Shown here: piece after piece, positions 1 through 11,389 of the stretch
How positions within the stretch are numbered: the stretch's first letter is position 1
How the letters are laid out: the number at the start of each line of letters is the position of its first letter
DNA from: Sweltsa coloradensis
Taxonomy: Eukaryota > Arthropoda > Insecta > Plecoptera > Chloroperlidae
NCBI GenBank assembly: GCA_024449915.1
Contig: JAMZAV010000787.1
Span: forward strand, 62,001 to 126,000
DNA: 64,000 bases
Direction: 5' to 3'
Position numbers and translations under genes: made by a program
The notes under the pieces: generated by a model
What the model saw: only the letters and a program-made list of their open reading frames with translations
The model's database searches: none
What the model was told of the DNA's origin: nothing

Positions 1-2426
1 AGGAGATGATACATGGTTTCTGAACCATACGAAAATGGTTTTACTTCATCATTGGGCGGTATGTGTATCTGTTGGGTATGTGCTTCATTTGCGTAACACA
101 ATGTCTCTACTCTCATACTCACTTCAATTGCTAATCAAAACGTGACGTTTATTTTTTTTTTTAATTTACACGAGGTGTGGTATACACTGCTTTCTACCAT
201 TTAAAGTTAATAAAGACAACAATTAAAATACAATTGTTCTAGATTTGTAGTCCACTGTGGTGAAAATCATATTTATTGTTGTTGTTTGTTGATATGCGTC
301 CTTGTTAATATTGCGATTATGCTGATGGAATGCGATGAATGAGAATGAATAATTTACAATATTAAAACAAAGTTCCATAGGGTTTGGAATTTTGTAAAAC
401 ACCGAATGATGGCATTTCGCCGTATTGTTGAATACAATGGTAAAAGTTAATTAAACCCCGCTTTAATGCTAGGTTCACAAACTCGTAGCGCGTAGCGTTG
501 AGCGTCGTAAGTGGAGTCCGAAAACCTGATAGTGATGGTTGTTCATTGCAATCATTGGTCGGCTGTCGAAGCTGCGCTTGGGTGGGGAACTTTGTGAACG
601 CAATCGTTTACGTGGGTCACAAATCCAAAGCTTTTTTTTGCATTGATAAGCTGTTAACGAATAGTAAGTTTTAGAAATATATATTATACACAACGTACTT
701 ATTTATTTTTTATTTAATTTTTAGCATTGCACATGCTACGTGCGTTTGGTGGGTTTCGTAAGAAATATTCGTCGCACAAACGGATGCAAGTTGATACGAC
801 GGTTGAGTTTTAGACGCGCGTCCGAATGAGTTATTTGAGTAAATGCGCCATGCTATACTTTAAGCAGCCAGTGGTCGTCATCCTGAGATATTCACAAATA
901 TACCATTTTAGTGATGTGCCTTCTTATCAATGTATAAGTTGTAACCAATAATGTACAAGTGTAGTACACGCTGCAACCATCTAGTGAGCGTGCTCTACAG
1001 CCTACAGCGCTCATGTGTAAAGGTTGGGAACTACTCAGTAACGACGGTAATTAAACTCAATTTGAACGCAGGTCAGTAACTTCGGTTCAACCCCAGTTGA
1101 TTTAGCACTAGGTATATAAACACGGTCATACTAAGTTATATTACCAAATGTGTGTTTGATTTCGAATAAATCTCATACCATGTTATTACTATTTATTGTC
1201 ACTATAACTATATGACATGACAATCACATTACTAACCCGGTTCTTTCTTAAAACTCCAAAAAGAATTGCTTGGCAAAAAATTATTGGCGTTTCTTGCTAT
1301 ACAGACGAACGTCGATCAGCAAATGGAACAAATTCTACTCAAAATTAAATACAGCTCTTCACAAATTAGATTTCGTTCTAATCATTTAAAAAAAAATACA
1401 GCTGGCTGAACATCATTTCCAACAGAGGGATGGAAAGGAATAATTGATTTTTAAACCCGTGTAAAACTCGGATCAAACTCTTTAATATAACCGACGCATG
1501 AAAGTTGTTTTATCCAATATAGCGTTCTGATTGAAGTCATGCCCGATTTAAAAAAAAAGCCGTAAAAAAGTTTCAAATCTAATTGTAGTAATGCAATTAT
1601 CGATGTTGAAAACACCGGGTGTGTTGACGTCGACAGCCATCCGACGGTGAACTTGCAATAAGGTCGCTTGGATATTCGAGTCACGAAAGACTGTCACCCT
1701 TCGGGGAGAATCTAGTTACTAAATCTCGTCAACATGAGACAAACTGGAGAAACTTTTTAAAAACTTCACTTTCTATTCGGCAATAAAGTGCAAAATGTGA
1801 CTTTTTACTGCAATTTAATTCAGGGACATTCTTTGCAAAGTCACGCAGGAGGCGCGAAAGAAGATATCTACTCGACTGAGGGATTGCGTGTTTGTTTGAA
1901 CTTGTACCTACTTTAGATTTATTCTACATTCATTTAACAAAGAGAAGAAGATTTTGAGAGCATTATTTTAAATTAGGCTTGGCGGTTTTCAGATCTTTGT
2001 CATGATTGCAATGTATATAATAGTGTAAAGCATATTATAGGTAAAATTAAATCAGAATTCGCATATCACTAATTCTCTAAGGACGAATATGAGAGTAAAT
2101 TTATTGTTATGCTAGACTGCAATTAGTAATTTTAATTATAACTACGATTATTTTTTAATGTATTAACACAGAAATGATATTCATTGCTGAGAACAAGCTA
2201 GACAGTTCATTGCCACCAGACATAGCAAAATGATAATCATAATAATCATAGTTTTATTATATTTTTACAACAATCATTGAATAGCAAAAATAAATTATCA
2301 TCGAATTAATTTGAAGTGTATTAAATCATGAAAATCCTACTCATAGAACCCATCTCAGGTAGTTTTACTTTTAGTTACTGTTTTAGGGGAGTTGTGAACG
2401 GAACGTCACATGTGTCAAGAGGACTA
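1..2426. other. AT-rich non-coding DNA with one possible small MITE
   Basis: No open frame here resembles a known protein; the longest frames are under 80 codons and lack codon structure. The one patterned stretch is about 471-602. There GTTCACAAACT on the left faces AACTTTGTGAAC on the right, enclosing about 130 bp with a CGTAGCG micro-repeat. This would fit a short inverted-repeat MITE, but no target duplication is visible and the inverted match is only about ten bases. The rest shows nothing that can be named. Confidence 0.4.
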
Positions 2427-2444
2427 TACCCAACAAACATTTTT

Positions 2445-2660
2445 GGGCTTTCCCGCAGTCTTCCCGCAGTCTTCCCGCAGTCTTTTTCCCGCACTTGCCC
2501 GGGCGGGACCCTTGCGGGACGTCCCGTACGGGTCCCGCCTAGAAGTGTCCTACTGGCCGATACCGGGTCCCGTACGGGACGTCCCGCACGGGACGTCCCG
2601 CGATCTTCCCGCGATTATCCCGCACGGGACGTCCCGCGATCTTCCCGCTAGTTTCCCGTA
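2445..2660. repeat. GC-rich palindromic array, left arm of element 1
   Basis: Begins with three 11-bp units (CCCGCAGTCTT), then runs of CCCGCACGGGACGTCCCGCG built on the self-complementary core GGGACGTCCC, which occurs repeatedly. The local GC content is far above the surrounding DNA. Because the unit is palindromic, it reads as pseudo-repetitive arginine/proline-rich peptide in both strands; those frames are artefacts. The array could form cruciforms. Confidence 0.8.
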
Positions 2661-2831
2661 GTATCTGTAGCGCGATCTAGGTGCTAAATATGTAGGCTAA
2701 ACGTAAAAATAAAATAAAAAGTTTTATATAATATCGGTTACATGGCTATTTTGTCTTATTTTCGACACCAGTTGATTGCCTGTAGGTGGAAACACAACAT
2801 GTATTAATTGCAAGTAATTATAAAATTTCAA

Positions 2832-2912
2832 GTTTGGTGTCTCGAACTCGGTCCAGCAGGGCGACTCTCCATCTGTAAGCCACGCATCTAACCGTTACGC
2901 CACGGAGGATGC
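2832..2912 (-). mobile_element. tRNA-derived SINE head
   Basis: On the minus strand there is an A-box-like stretch (TGGCGTAACGGTTAGATGCG, reverse of about 2883-2903) followed about 35 bp later by a B-box-like GAGTTCGAGAC (about 2839-2849). This is the internal RNA polymerase III promoter layout of a tRNA. The acceptor arms do not pair cleanly, so it is a SINE head rather than a tRNA gene. It lies inside composite element 1. Confidence 0.55.
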
Positions 2913-3339
2913 TTGAGCGGAGTGGGAATAACACCCTATAGATTCAACAGTAAATCTACTCGAGTATCATAGTTATTGTGTGCTTGCTTTGTGGCCTATC
3001 CGTATAGTCTTTTAATTATTTTGGATGTGTTGGAATAGTGTTCAGTATATTATACTAATGGTGTACGGTATATTTTAAATGTGGGTACAGTAAATAATGC
3101 TTTCTATGCGCAGCGCATGTTCGATATTTTGTTCTAGTTGTTGATAAATGCCGAGGCGGGTGTATCTGCATAAATAAAGTATAGGCTGTCCGATGCGATG
3201 CTGGTTGACCACAAAATAACGGTACTAATTCTATTGGAACATGCAACCAAAATTAAATGACATCATGTGAGATCTTCATATCTTTTTGTCTCAGTTGGTG
3301 AAAAGTAAAACCATGGAGTATGGTGAAATTTTTTGATTA

Positions 3340-4112
3340 CTAGGAAGCTTCGCAAACGCTTTTTCAGGGGAGGCGTGTTATTGGATGAGCGTAATTGGTG
3401 CATTGAGCTGCTATGTGTTATGCAGATGGTATTTAAATTGATTTCGTTTTCCCATTGCTATGGGCTGCGAGACACGCTTGGTAATATTGTTTTAATTTTT
3501 ACGACGACGATATGAGGATCAGGGGCGCACATTATATTACACACTACATTACAATCGAATAAAGCATGTAGGTGTTATAAGTCGAAGAAATTTGGTAAAA
3601 AACGAAAAAAAGCGTAAATTTGTGATTTATAAAAAAAAAATTCTATTACGCACAAATTGCACACGAATATATTAATTCTTAAAATACAATAGGATAAAGC
3701 ATTTAGGTGGTATAAGTCAAAGAAATTTATTAAAGTCGTAAAAAATCGTAAAATTGTGATTTTCATGAGAAATAATTTTTTGTTTGTGCTCAAATTTCAC
3801 GCGAATATATTAACTCATAAAATTAAGGTTCTAGGAAAAAATCATTACAATCGAATAAAGCATGTAGGCTAGAGGTTTGAGTCGAAGAATTTTTTAAAAA
3901 TCGAAATATATCGTAAAATGCGACGTGGCTCGTGGCAGTTCTAAGTTCATAAATTTCAAAGGCCTTTAGAAAATTTCATCGCTATTGCCATTGGAGTATC
4001 GGTTTAGCCGGAATCGTGTTAACAAACACACAAAAATACAAACGGAAAAAAGAAAAAAACATTCCGGATTTTTTTCACCAGTGTAGTGAAATGGAATCTT
4101 TGCTTCGCTCAT
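3340..4112 (-). mobile_element. Helitron-like (HINE-type) element, subfamily A, 5'-truncated
   Basis: Read on the minus strand it ends GCGAAGCTTCCTAG at 3340-3353, followed by T. About 40 bp upstream is the inverted copy of the family 5' end (ACGCTCATCCAA), then about three copies of a 137-159-bp internal unit (CAATCGAATAAAGCATGTAGG at about 3552, 3689 and 3848). Next come a T-rich run on the element strand and the 5' region ATTCCATTTCACTACACTGG. The expected start TTGGATGAGCGTAGCGAGCG is shortened to ATGAGCGAAGC near 4112. It encodes no protein. It is inserted inside composite element 1. Classification rests on end structure only. Confidence 0.65.
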
Positions 4113-4543
4113 ACAAAAATGTATTACAGGAGAAAATGAAAGCAGGCCAAATGCTACAGAATTATCTGCATAAACAATTCAATGTTATTTCACGTGTGCA
4201 GATGAATGTTGGCTCCGTGGCGGTAAATAAAAATAAAAAAGAACGTTCTACAAATTGCTTTTGAATTTTCATAATATACCACAAAATTTTCTTTTTAATT
4301 TGTTGATGCATACAGCTGTTGTTTAATTAATAAATAAAAAACTAATAATATATTCATTACCAAGGTGATTGGTTATCGTGTTTTTTCAATAATGTACACA
4401 CACAACTCTTAATGGTGGAGATTGATTAAAGTACAATATGCTCATTTTGTTTCACAGGCAAAATAGTAAATTATGTTGACTAACTGGATCGTTCATAATA
4501 AAAGGGCATTGCAATTTACCCGTACGTATCTTATCCGAATCGC

Positions 4544-4812
4544 TTCCTTCGCGGGAACTATGCGGGACGTCCCGTGACTTTCCCAGACACAGGGACGTCC
4601 CTTAACTTGCCCTCGCGGGTCCCGTGCGGGACGTCCCGTGACTTTCCCCGACACGGGACGTCCCTTAACCTTCCCTCGCGGGTCCCGTGCGGGACGTCCC
4701 GTGACTTTCCCAGACACGGGACGTCCCGTAACCTTCCCTCGCGGGTCCCGTGCGGGACGTCCCGCTTCCCGCAGTTAACCCGCACTTCCCTTAACTTTCC
4801 CGCACGGGACCC
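4544..4812. repeat. 63-bp tandem array, right arm of element 1
   Basis: A 63-bp unit beginning CGCGGGTCCCGTGCGGGACG repeats at 4614, 4677 and 4740, with a 64-bp first unit at 4550 and a degenerate end to about 4812. Each unit holds two GGGACGTCCC palindromes. A period divisible by three keeps long repetitive frames open on both strands (4558-4905 minus, 4574-5083 plus); these are not genes. Confidence 0.85.
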
Positions 4813-4890
4813 AGAGTATAATGTTTGTTGGGTAGTAATTTCATTACATTCGCGACTAAAGAAAACCTCGGAAAATTTACAGACAAGATT

Positions 4891-4965
4891 GCCTCTGACG
4901 GTCATCGAACCCGGGCCATCTCAAATCAGAGTCCAGACCTTTAGTTTGAACTACTTCATACGATA
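4891..4965 (-). mobile_element. tRNA-derived SINE head
   Basis: The minus strand shows a B box (GGGTTCGATGACC, about 4900-4914) and an A-box-like AGTAGTTCAAACTAAAGG about 30 bp before it. It lies about 60 bp outside the right end of composite element 1. No matching SINE tail was identified, and no clean cloverleaf forms, so it is taken as a SINE fragment. Confidence 0.5.
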
Positions 4966-4989
4966 CAACATAACATTATATTACAATAC

Positions 4990-6500
4990 ACCCAAGGACA
5001 TAAGTAAATCAAGGGTAATATTTTACCGACACCCCCGACACTTACTCGACAAATCTCAATTTTGTTCTAAAAGGCACATTTAAAAGTCACAGTAATTGCT
5101 AGCACTAAATACACAAAGCTAGAACTAAATTAATACACAAAGCTAGCCCAGCGACAAAGCAAGGTTTGCCCTATTTATGTCACATCAAAAACTATCCCTT
5201 ATTGATTTCTATAGGCCTACTAGAAAATAAGCCTGCGCTAAGGTTATGGTGTTTGGTGAATCCAATTATGTATACAAACCTTGTTCTACTATTAACTACG
5301 CCCTGGCCAAAATTTAAAGTCCCAAGCCAAATGCTACCGTGCTACGTCAAATAGGGCCGCCTTGTTTTCTCACTGGTTATATGATGACGTCAGCGAGTGA
5401 TCGCGCTGTGAATTTCCGAATATTCACTATAGCGAGGTCGATAACGGTAGGTATCTTCCAGACCCTTTGATATAATTATATCCTTGGGTGTAGCTATCTA
5501 TGTTGTGTATTGAGGGTTATATTCAAGTGTGTAACTAGGAGTAGCTTACTTGAGTGCTTGTGCGTTCATGTACGTATGCGTTAATTGTGCTAAAAAGAAT
5601 TTCGTCAGTATGCCTGTTTTTGAGCATTCGTCGTTTTCTATTCCGCTTTCTAACAATTTGTTGAAGTTGAAATACGTTGTCAAAATGTTTGGTTTCAGAA
5701 CTAGATCCGTAATTACAGTTCCACCAACTATGAACGAACACACTGCTGTTGAAATGAATTTAAACAATAATTGGAAGTATTGATTGCTGTAGGTATTTTG
5801 TTCATTTTGTCCGGGTCACAAAAAGTATGAGACCGCATACATCGGTGATTTCAACTCGAGAGTGCAAAAACTGTAAAAACAAAGAACCTCTTCTTCTATG
5901 AAGGATACTTTTAATATCACGTTTTGCTTTCGCATTTTTGTTTATAATTCACCCAATATAACGAACTATATAAGTCCGCACAGCAAGCGAGATACCGGAT
6001 TCAATTAGGGAATTAAATATGGTTTATTTATGGATTTTGTATTTTATTTATAATTATTAAATGATTATTTGTACAATCATTAGGAATATTACAACGAGCA
6101 TAGCCCTTAAACACAGAATTGTGTGAGGTATTCTTAAATAGTAAATCTAATAAAATTGATACTAAAGTAGGTAATTAAAATTAACATTTATGTAGCAAGT
6201 TTAAACAAAAATAGATAATCAAAAACTTTATAAAAACTCAACAATTAAACTCAATACCCCCATAATACAAACATTTAAACTTTAGCATTACTCACATTAA
6301 AATATTTTAAAGTTAACTATTATAAAAACATACAGCATTTGGAATGAAAAGAATAATGCTAAAAATTATATAAATCTCTTTAAGAAAATAGGTGACAATT
6401 GCATGAAAGTGTTTTTTTTGTTTATTTGGATTAAGGACGCGTCAACCGTTAGGTCATAATGCACCATTCTAGCCTAGGGGTTACGGGGAGGAGGAGCCCA
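4990..6500. other. AT-rich non-coding DNA
   Basis: No recognisable gene. A short duplication, CACAAAGCTAG, occurs around 5112-5150. A perfect cAMP-response-type octamer TGACGTCA lies near 5384 (others near 30291 and 42723), without other promoter evidence. Frames of 60-80 codons at 5535-5783 overlap on both strands and resemble nothing known. Confidence 0.4.
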
Positions 6501-6506
6501 TGCTGG

Positions 6507-6689
6507 TCAGAACCAGCCACGGGTAAGGGGAGGAAGGGGGTTTCTCACGTCGCGGTCGTCATCGTCTTTGTCATCGTTCGTTATGTCATTGTCATCGTCG
6601 TCGGGGAGGTCGTCAAGGGAAGGGGGAGGTGTCCCCGACGACGATTGCCAGAGCTCGCCTCTAGTTTCGGGGAGTAATATACTCCGCTT
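6507..6689 (-). other. Open minus-strand stretch with aspartate-rich run
   Basis: An open frame of about 61 codons, without an initiating ATG, contains runs of Asp encoded by GAC and GAT (DLPDDDDNDITNDDKDDDD). It sits in locally GC-rich DNA just downstream of the LINE-like fragments on the same strand. It may be a low-complexity (GAC)n tract or part of a decayed coding region. No family is recognised. Confidence 0.2.
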
Positions 6690-6810
6690 TTACTAGCTGA
6701 TGTATGCGAGGTGGACTTTTTCTCTTGAATCGCCTTTCACGACTAGCAGAGCCATGCTCTGGGCCAATTCTACCCCGGGCCCAGACGGGGTTGCATGGAA
6801 GTGTGAACTC

Positions 6811-6966
6811 CTACTTTATTAATTCCCGAAGAAGTTTCTTGAAATCCAGTGCTTTAATGTTGAGAGCCTTCAGATCCAGAGGAAGTTCCCCCACAGTCTT
6901 GTAGCACAAGCATACAACCTGCAAGCCACGACAACCTGTAAGCTTCAGTTCTTGCAAAAGGTGCAT
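6811..6966 (-). pseudogene. 51-codon leucine-rich frame, LINE C-terminus or LRR-like exon remnant
   Basis: From an ATG at 6966 down to TAG at 6811, the frame begins MHLLQELKLTGCRGLQVVCL and ends FKKLLRELIK. The spacing LxxLxLxxC resembles a leucine-rich repeat. The ending is also like the C-terminal FKK-L-L tail of non-LTR reverse transcriptase ORFs. A reverse-transcriptase thumb fragment lies about 90 bp upstream on the same strand, which favours the LINE reading; the usual WN-LP motif is missing. Too short to decide. Confidence 0.35.
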
Positions 6967-7058
6967 CGACTGCCACTATCTCACCTCGAAGTACCTGTTC
7001 CTACTTTTGAGAATATGCTTCCTGAGTGTCGAGGTCAACATCACTCACGAAGCACTTT

Positions 7059-7235
7059 CTATGAAACAATAGATGGTAGCTTGCAAGCTGAACTTCTACT
7101 TGCAGAATCAAGGCCAGAGTGATTAGTTTTAGCCAGAATCAGTTTTGTGGCACGGTTTTGAATTGCCTCGAATGATGAAATGTTCTGTCTGTAGGTAAGG
7201 TGCCATGCGCGAATACCATACAACAGGGAAGTCCT
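7059..7235 (-). pseudogene. LINE reverse transcriptase fragment (thumb region)
   Basis: A 58-codon open stretch ends in TAG at 7059. It contains LLYGIRAWHLTYRQNIS followed by FEAIQNRATKLI. This matches the region after the palm domain of CR1- and Jockey-type non-LTR retrotransposons, usually of the form 'L-YG--W-P------LE-VQNRA-KLI'. No YADD catalytic box remains in frame upstream, so it is a dead fragment. With the 6811-6966 frame it suggests a minus-strand LINE relic across 6.8-7.24 kb. Confidence 0.65.
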
Positions 7236-7239
7236 AATA

Positions 7240-10200
7240 ATGCAATTACCAAATTATTTTGACGATATCTATGCAATGTGAACACACCAGAGGTTTCGTC
7301 GAACAGGAACCTTATGTTTTAATAATTATTAAAAGTTAATCAATTAATTATGTGAAGTAACTGATTATTTTCCGACAGGGGAAAGCTCACTGGTTGGTAT
7401 CGCCCTATACGGAAGTAATAATATTATTTATTGGTGAAAAGTTTTGGGCACTACACACTTACGTCTGCATCCGGTGGGTATATTAAATCTTGAATTGTCA
7501 CTGTCAGTGATGTTTTGTGTCATTGATGACAATATCTAGTAATAATGCATTAAATAATAATATTATTACGTTCGTCCGCTGCCAGTCGGTTGCCTGCCGC
7601 CAGCTAGACGTAGACGCTCATGCTGAGAGTACTTTGTATGTCATTCTCATATTGGCTATAAAAAAGTGGAATTTGAACATTTTAAATTGAGACACATTCT
7701 TCATAATAATCATATTGTTATCTCACATTTATTTTCATTTATGTAATTATTGATGTATGAGCGAGATGGGGTAAAAGCTTCTAGACCGATACTGGACAAC
7801 AACAAATAATATTGTAAATCCAAATAAGAATTCGTTTTACTACGAGATCAATATACAAATACACATGCATAAATAGAACATTTACAACATTGACATTTGC
7901 ACATTTAGTTGCTGTAATCTGTTCTTGACGTATATAACTTACTACATAGGTGTGACAACCGTTGGTCTTAAATTTTATATTATGTGCAAAATAAAGTGGT
8001 ATCACTTTGAAAAAGAGGGTTTGATACAGGGGACTACTGATATTGTCAGCCTTTCAAACCTGCCGTATAGACAATTACGAAACGTCAATTTTGACGCGCC
8101 CACAATAACTCACAGAGGACGTCTATCAACTCTCTCCCCCCTCCCCACAAGCTCGAGTCTACCGCTCGGGAATAACAAGTAGCATGACACGTGACAGATA
8201 AAACATATACGCGGGAAGTTGAGTGTGAACGTGAAGTACGATAGGAATATCCAGGAGTGGTCAAAGGTCCGATCCTGGCTAGAACGTAAATGACTGGCAA
8301 AACAATAACTATTGTAAGGCAATGGCATTGGAAATATATATAGTGCTTACAACAACAAAAATCTATAAGCGATTTGTAAATAATGATACAACTTAATTGT
8401 CCCTGACATTAGTACATTTATTGCACAAACGCATTGAAAGATGATGGCGGAAAAGGAATTTATATTTTGATCGTTTATCGTCTTGATAAACCTGACTTTA
8501 TTGCATATTTTTGGGCGTTAGTCTGAAATTTAAATTTTTACACAATATTTACTTGAACGGATGTTTATTATTCCTTTGCAATATTGTTTGAGAACTTGTT
8601 GTGTATATTAATTTTATTCACTCTCTTAACTCCTCCAACCACATTTTGAGACACTGGAACTGCGCTTCTAGAACAAAGCTGCGACAGTGTGACACGTGCG
8701 GTCTCTCGCAAGTTACGTTCGATTTTCAACTTGGTGTATCTTGTAAGAAGGTTTTGAAACTTGCGTCTCTAGCGTACTGCAAATCTGAAGATAAATTCAT
8801 ATTAAGTTTATCAAACAGTTCACAAATAGAGGGGGGGGGGGATTTATTTAATCATGAAACATTTTACATAAACGTTTCAGACAAGTCGACTACAAAGTAT
8901 AATTTACAGTCATTTTTATAGTTTTTTTAGTGCATTGTAAAACACATTATGAACTTAATTTGTTTGAATTATTCAACTTCAACCATTAAGAGTCGTATTT
9001 GAGCTCGAACTACTCCTAACTCACAACGATCCTGTTACTAGCGTGCATCGTTCAAGTTATTATCTCAGTTGCTATTTTAATTTCCCTTGCTCCCTAGATG
9101 TGTCTCTGTCATACCTGTCACCTAATGCCGTTGATTCGAATACACCTCTAATGTCGCGTATCGGGGAACCGTCATCCCGCTTATAGCCCACAAACTTTAC
9201 CAACTCGTGATTTCCTCGTTACCATTGCTCCCTATGGAACATAAGGACATCCGAATGAAACTGGATTGAAAGGTAGTGTAGACTGTAGAGAACGTTCACA
9301 GTACCATCAAAAACTTATTTACACAAAATCAATGAACAAGAAGCAAGGCATTGCTCCATCATAGATCTGCACTTTCTAAAGGTCAACTAATTTCGAGCAT
9401 AACGCAATGCACGACGGATAAACTTCTAAAAGTATTTAAAACGTGTATTCATATCAGTGTCAAAACATCTTAAAGCAGGTCTTGATTTCATCAGGGCGCG
9501 TATGGAAACGAACACTTCGCGTAAATTGGATCCTTTCCAGCAAACGCAGCAATTTCTAAAGGGCTCTCCGGCATTGATTATTGCGACGCCCTTGCGCCTT
9601 CTTGGATGTAGTGAGCATGGTGTGCGAGTCTCCGTGAGTTGTTGGCTAGTTTTATTGAACGGGCTAATTACTTCTGTATTTGAAGAAGCTGGTAAATAGC
9701 TTTGCGAATACAGATGATAATGCGCAAAATATTAATAACTGACTAATGTATTAAAGGGTTTAACGCCTCCAACTACGTAATGCTCAACGAAGTGAATAAT
9801 TATCTGGGCCGGATTTAGCTCAATGGTGCCCCCAGGCTTTACTCAAAATACCGTCCTCTGCTTTACACCCTTTAAGCTGGCTGCATCTTTGTCAGCACGT
9901 GATAAACAAACACAAGGCTGCCATGAAGTAGTGCCTACACGCGCTTGACCTTGGGTAGCTCTAGGCAGATAATATGCCCGTTCCCGCATGCCCTAAGGGC
10001 CCCTCGGCCCAATGTGAGATGCACGTGGGGATGAACACATATAACGAGAGCCTCGAACTCGAATGAACCCACTTTCGCAACCCCAGCGAAACTACACCGG
10101 TCTCCCACGCGGCGTGTCAAGGAGGTAGTTGATGTAATGTAGTCGGAGGAACAAGGGGGAGAGATTGAGATTCGAGAAGAAGAGTTATTTAAGAATAAGA

Positions 10201-10900
10201 AGAGTCCGGAACAAAAGTTCAAAACTTGTCGTTGAATAAGCTGAAAACAAGGTGCCACTAGTCTCCATAGCAGTCGTAAACTGCAACAGTTTTAACACGG
10301 TGAAGATGCACAGCTTTGCCAGTGCCGGCCATTCAAAGTAGACCTACAAATACACCCGTTAGGGCGCCATAGACAAGCCGCGGTGCGATACTACACTCAA
10401 GCACCTTATACAGCAAGCAGAGTTGGGGCGTTTCCGAGGTGTCACCCAGTCATCATGAAACGTGAAAATAACTTGAAGAAGACTATCATAGTCGGAGATA
10501 TTTAGAAACCTTGCAACACAAGTCAATTTTGGTTGGGGAACGAACATTCCATGTAGCTATAAAACTGGTTTGAACCATGCTGAAAATGACATCGAATGTA
10601 ATTTCCTCCTCCTATCTTACTCCTTTAACCAGTGGCTTACCCGTCGTGCACAAAGATTTCCCAGCGCAAAGTTCGTCTCGTTAAAAACGGTGGACTGTAG
10701 ATATCTACATTTAAAACATAGCCCTGTACAAATCGCATGCACAAAGATAGTTGCAGCTGAGGAAAGAAGAGGTGAGATGTTTTCAAAGACAAAATAAACG
10801 AAAGAACAACAGTCCCTTGAAAATGTCATTCACACTGACTACGCTAGGTCGGGAAATAGTCAGTAGTTTTTCACCAGTGACTATACGATGCTTTATTATT
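7240..10900. other. Non-coding DNA, no clear gene
   Basis: Several 60-107-codon frames occur (8601-8921 plus, 9457-9699 plus, 9935-10258 minus); none matches a family recognisable by eye. A G10 run lies at about 8830. Around 10040-10140 the minus strand has a faint A-box/B-box pair (GAGTTCGAGGC), possibly a decayed SINE. The segment at 9808-9840 (GGGCCGGATTTAGCTCAATGG) looks like a transposon or tRNA-like end but has no partner. Confidence 0.35.
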
Positions 10901-10944
10901 AATATTATCGACGATGTTCATTTTTGTTGTCTCCATTAATGTCT

Positions 10945-11131
10945 CCATCCATCCATCCATCCATCCATCCATCCATCCATCCATCCATCCATCCATCCAT
11001 CCATCCATCCATCCATCCATCCATCCATCCATCCATCCATCCATCCATCCATCCATCCATCCATCCATCCATCCATCCATCCATCCATTCATCCATCCAT
11101 CCATCCATCCATCCATCCATCCATCCATCCA
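10945..11131. repeat. (CCAT)n microsatellite, about 46 copies
   Basis: An uninterrupted CCAT tetranucleotide array about 187 bp long, with a single C-to-T change near 11089. The array reads as repeated SIHP or MDGW peptides in the different frames; these are artefacts. Such length with one interruption suggests recent expansion. Confidence 0.97.
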
Positions 11132-11224
11132 GTCTTCATTAATGCACTAAGGCTATCCAAGACTATGCGTGGTGATAGATGACGATGAAGGACTATTACA
11201 AAAAAACATGCCTTATGCGGGACC

Positions 11225-11225
<1 letters not shown>

Positions 11226-11307
<82 letters not shown>

Positions 11308-11385
11308 GAACCCAAGTCCTCGTAGAACTACGCTTCTGGCCAGCGCTCTAGGCCCCTAATCATATGTGCCCCAGCGGACGGCTTA
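11226..11385 (-). mobile_element. tRNA-like SINE with (AAT)27 tail
   Basis: The plus strand shows 27 perfect ATT units at 11226-11306. Abutting them, on the minus strand, is a tRNA-like head: CTAGAGCGCTGGCC, then GTTCTACGAGG, then the B box GGGTTCGAAT running straight into the AAT repeat. The simple-repeat tract therefore fits the 3' tail of a short SINE. The head is only about 75 bp, so the assignment is moderate. Confidence 0.55.
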
Positions 11386-11389
11386 TTAC

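Larger units (their letters stand above)
2427..4834. mobile_element. Putative composite DNA element 1: inverted ACCCAA ends with palindromic GGGACGTCCC subterminal arrays
   Basis: Seen directly: TACCCAACAAACATT at 2427-2441 and its exact reverse complement at 4820-4834. Just inside each end is a GC-rich array built on the palindrome GGGACGTCCC (2445-2660 and 4544-4812). The interior is AT-rich, has no transposase-like frame, and carries a minus-strand tRNA-like SINE piece and a minus-strand Helitron-like copy (3340-4112), which must be later insertions. No target duplication flanks the ends. Inference: a non-autonomous DNA element with subterminal tandem arrays. Element 2 at 43.5-45.9 kb has the same plan. 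The alternative is two one-ended insertions that happen to face each other. The superfamily is not recognised. Confidence 0.45.

Noticed and set aside
2427..4834. Integron-like or bacterial palindromic repeats
   Set aside because: The surrounding DNA is eukaryotic with LINE and SINE remnants; no integrase or bacterial genes.
4558..5083. Long frames with repeated RDVPHGTREG-type or TSLNLPSRVPCG-type peptides, 115-169 codons
   Set aside because: Palindromic 63-bp array read in frame on both strands; no gene features.
5378..5396. cAMP-response-type TGACGTCA as a promoter element
   Set aside because: An isolated octamer with no gene or promoter context; expected by chance a few times.
8601..8921. 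106-codon plus-strand frame with several cysteines
   Set aside because: The cysteine spacing fits no zinc-finger family, and the frame runs through a poly-G tract.
10871..11150. Overlapping frames of SIHP or MDGW repeats on both strands
   Set aside because: They are translations of the CCAT microsatellite.
11169..11351. Poly-isoleucine frame
   Set aside because: Translation of the ATT microsatellite.
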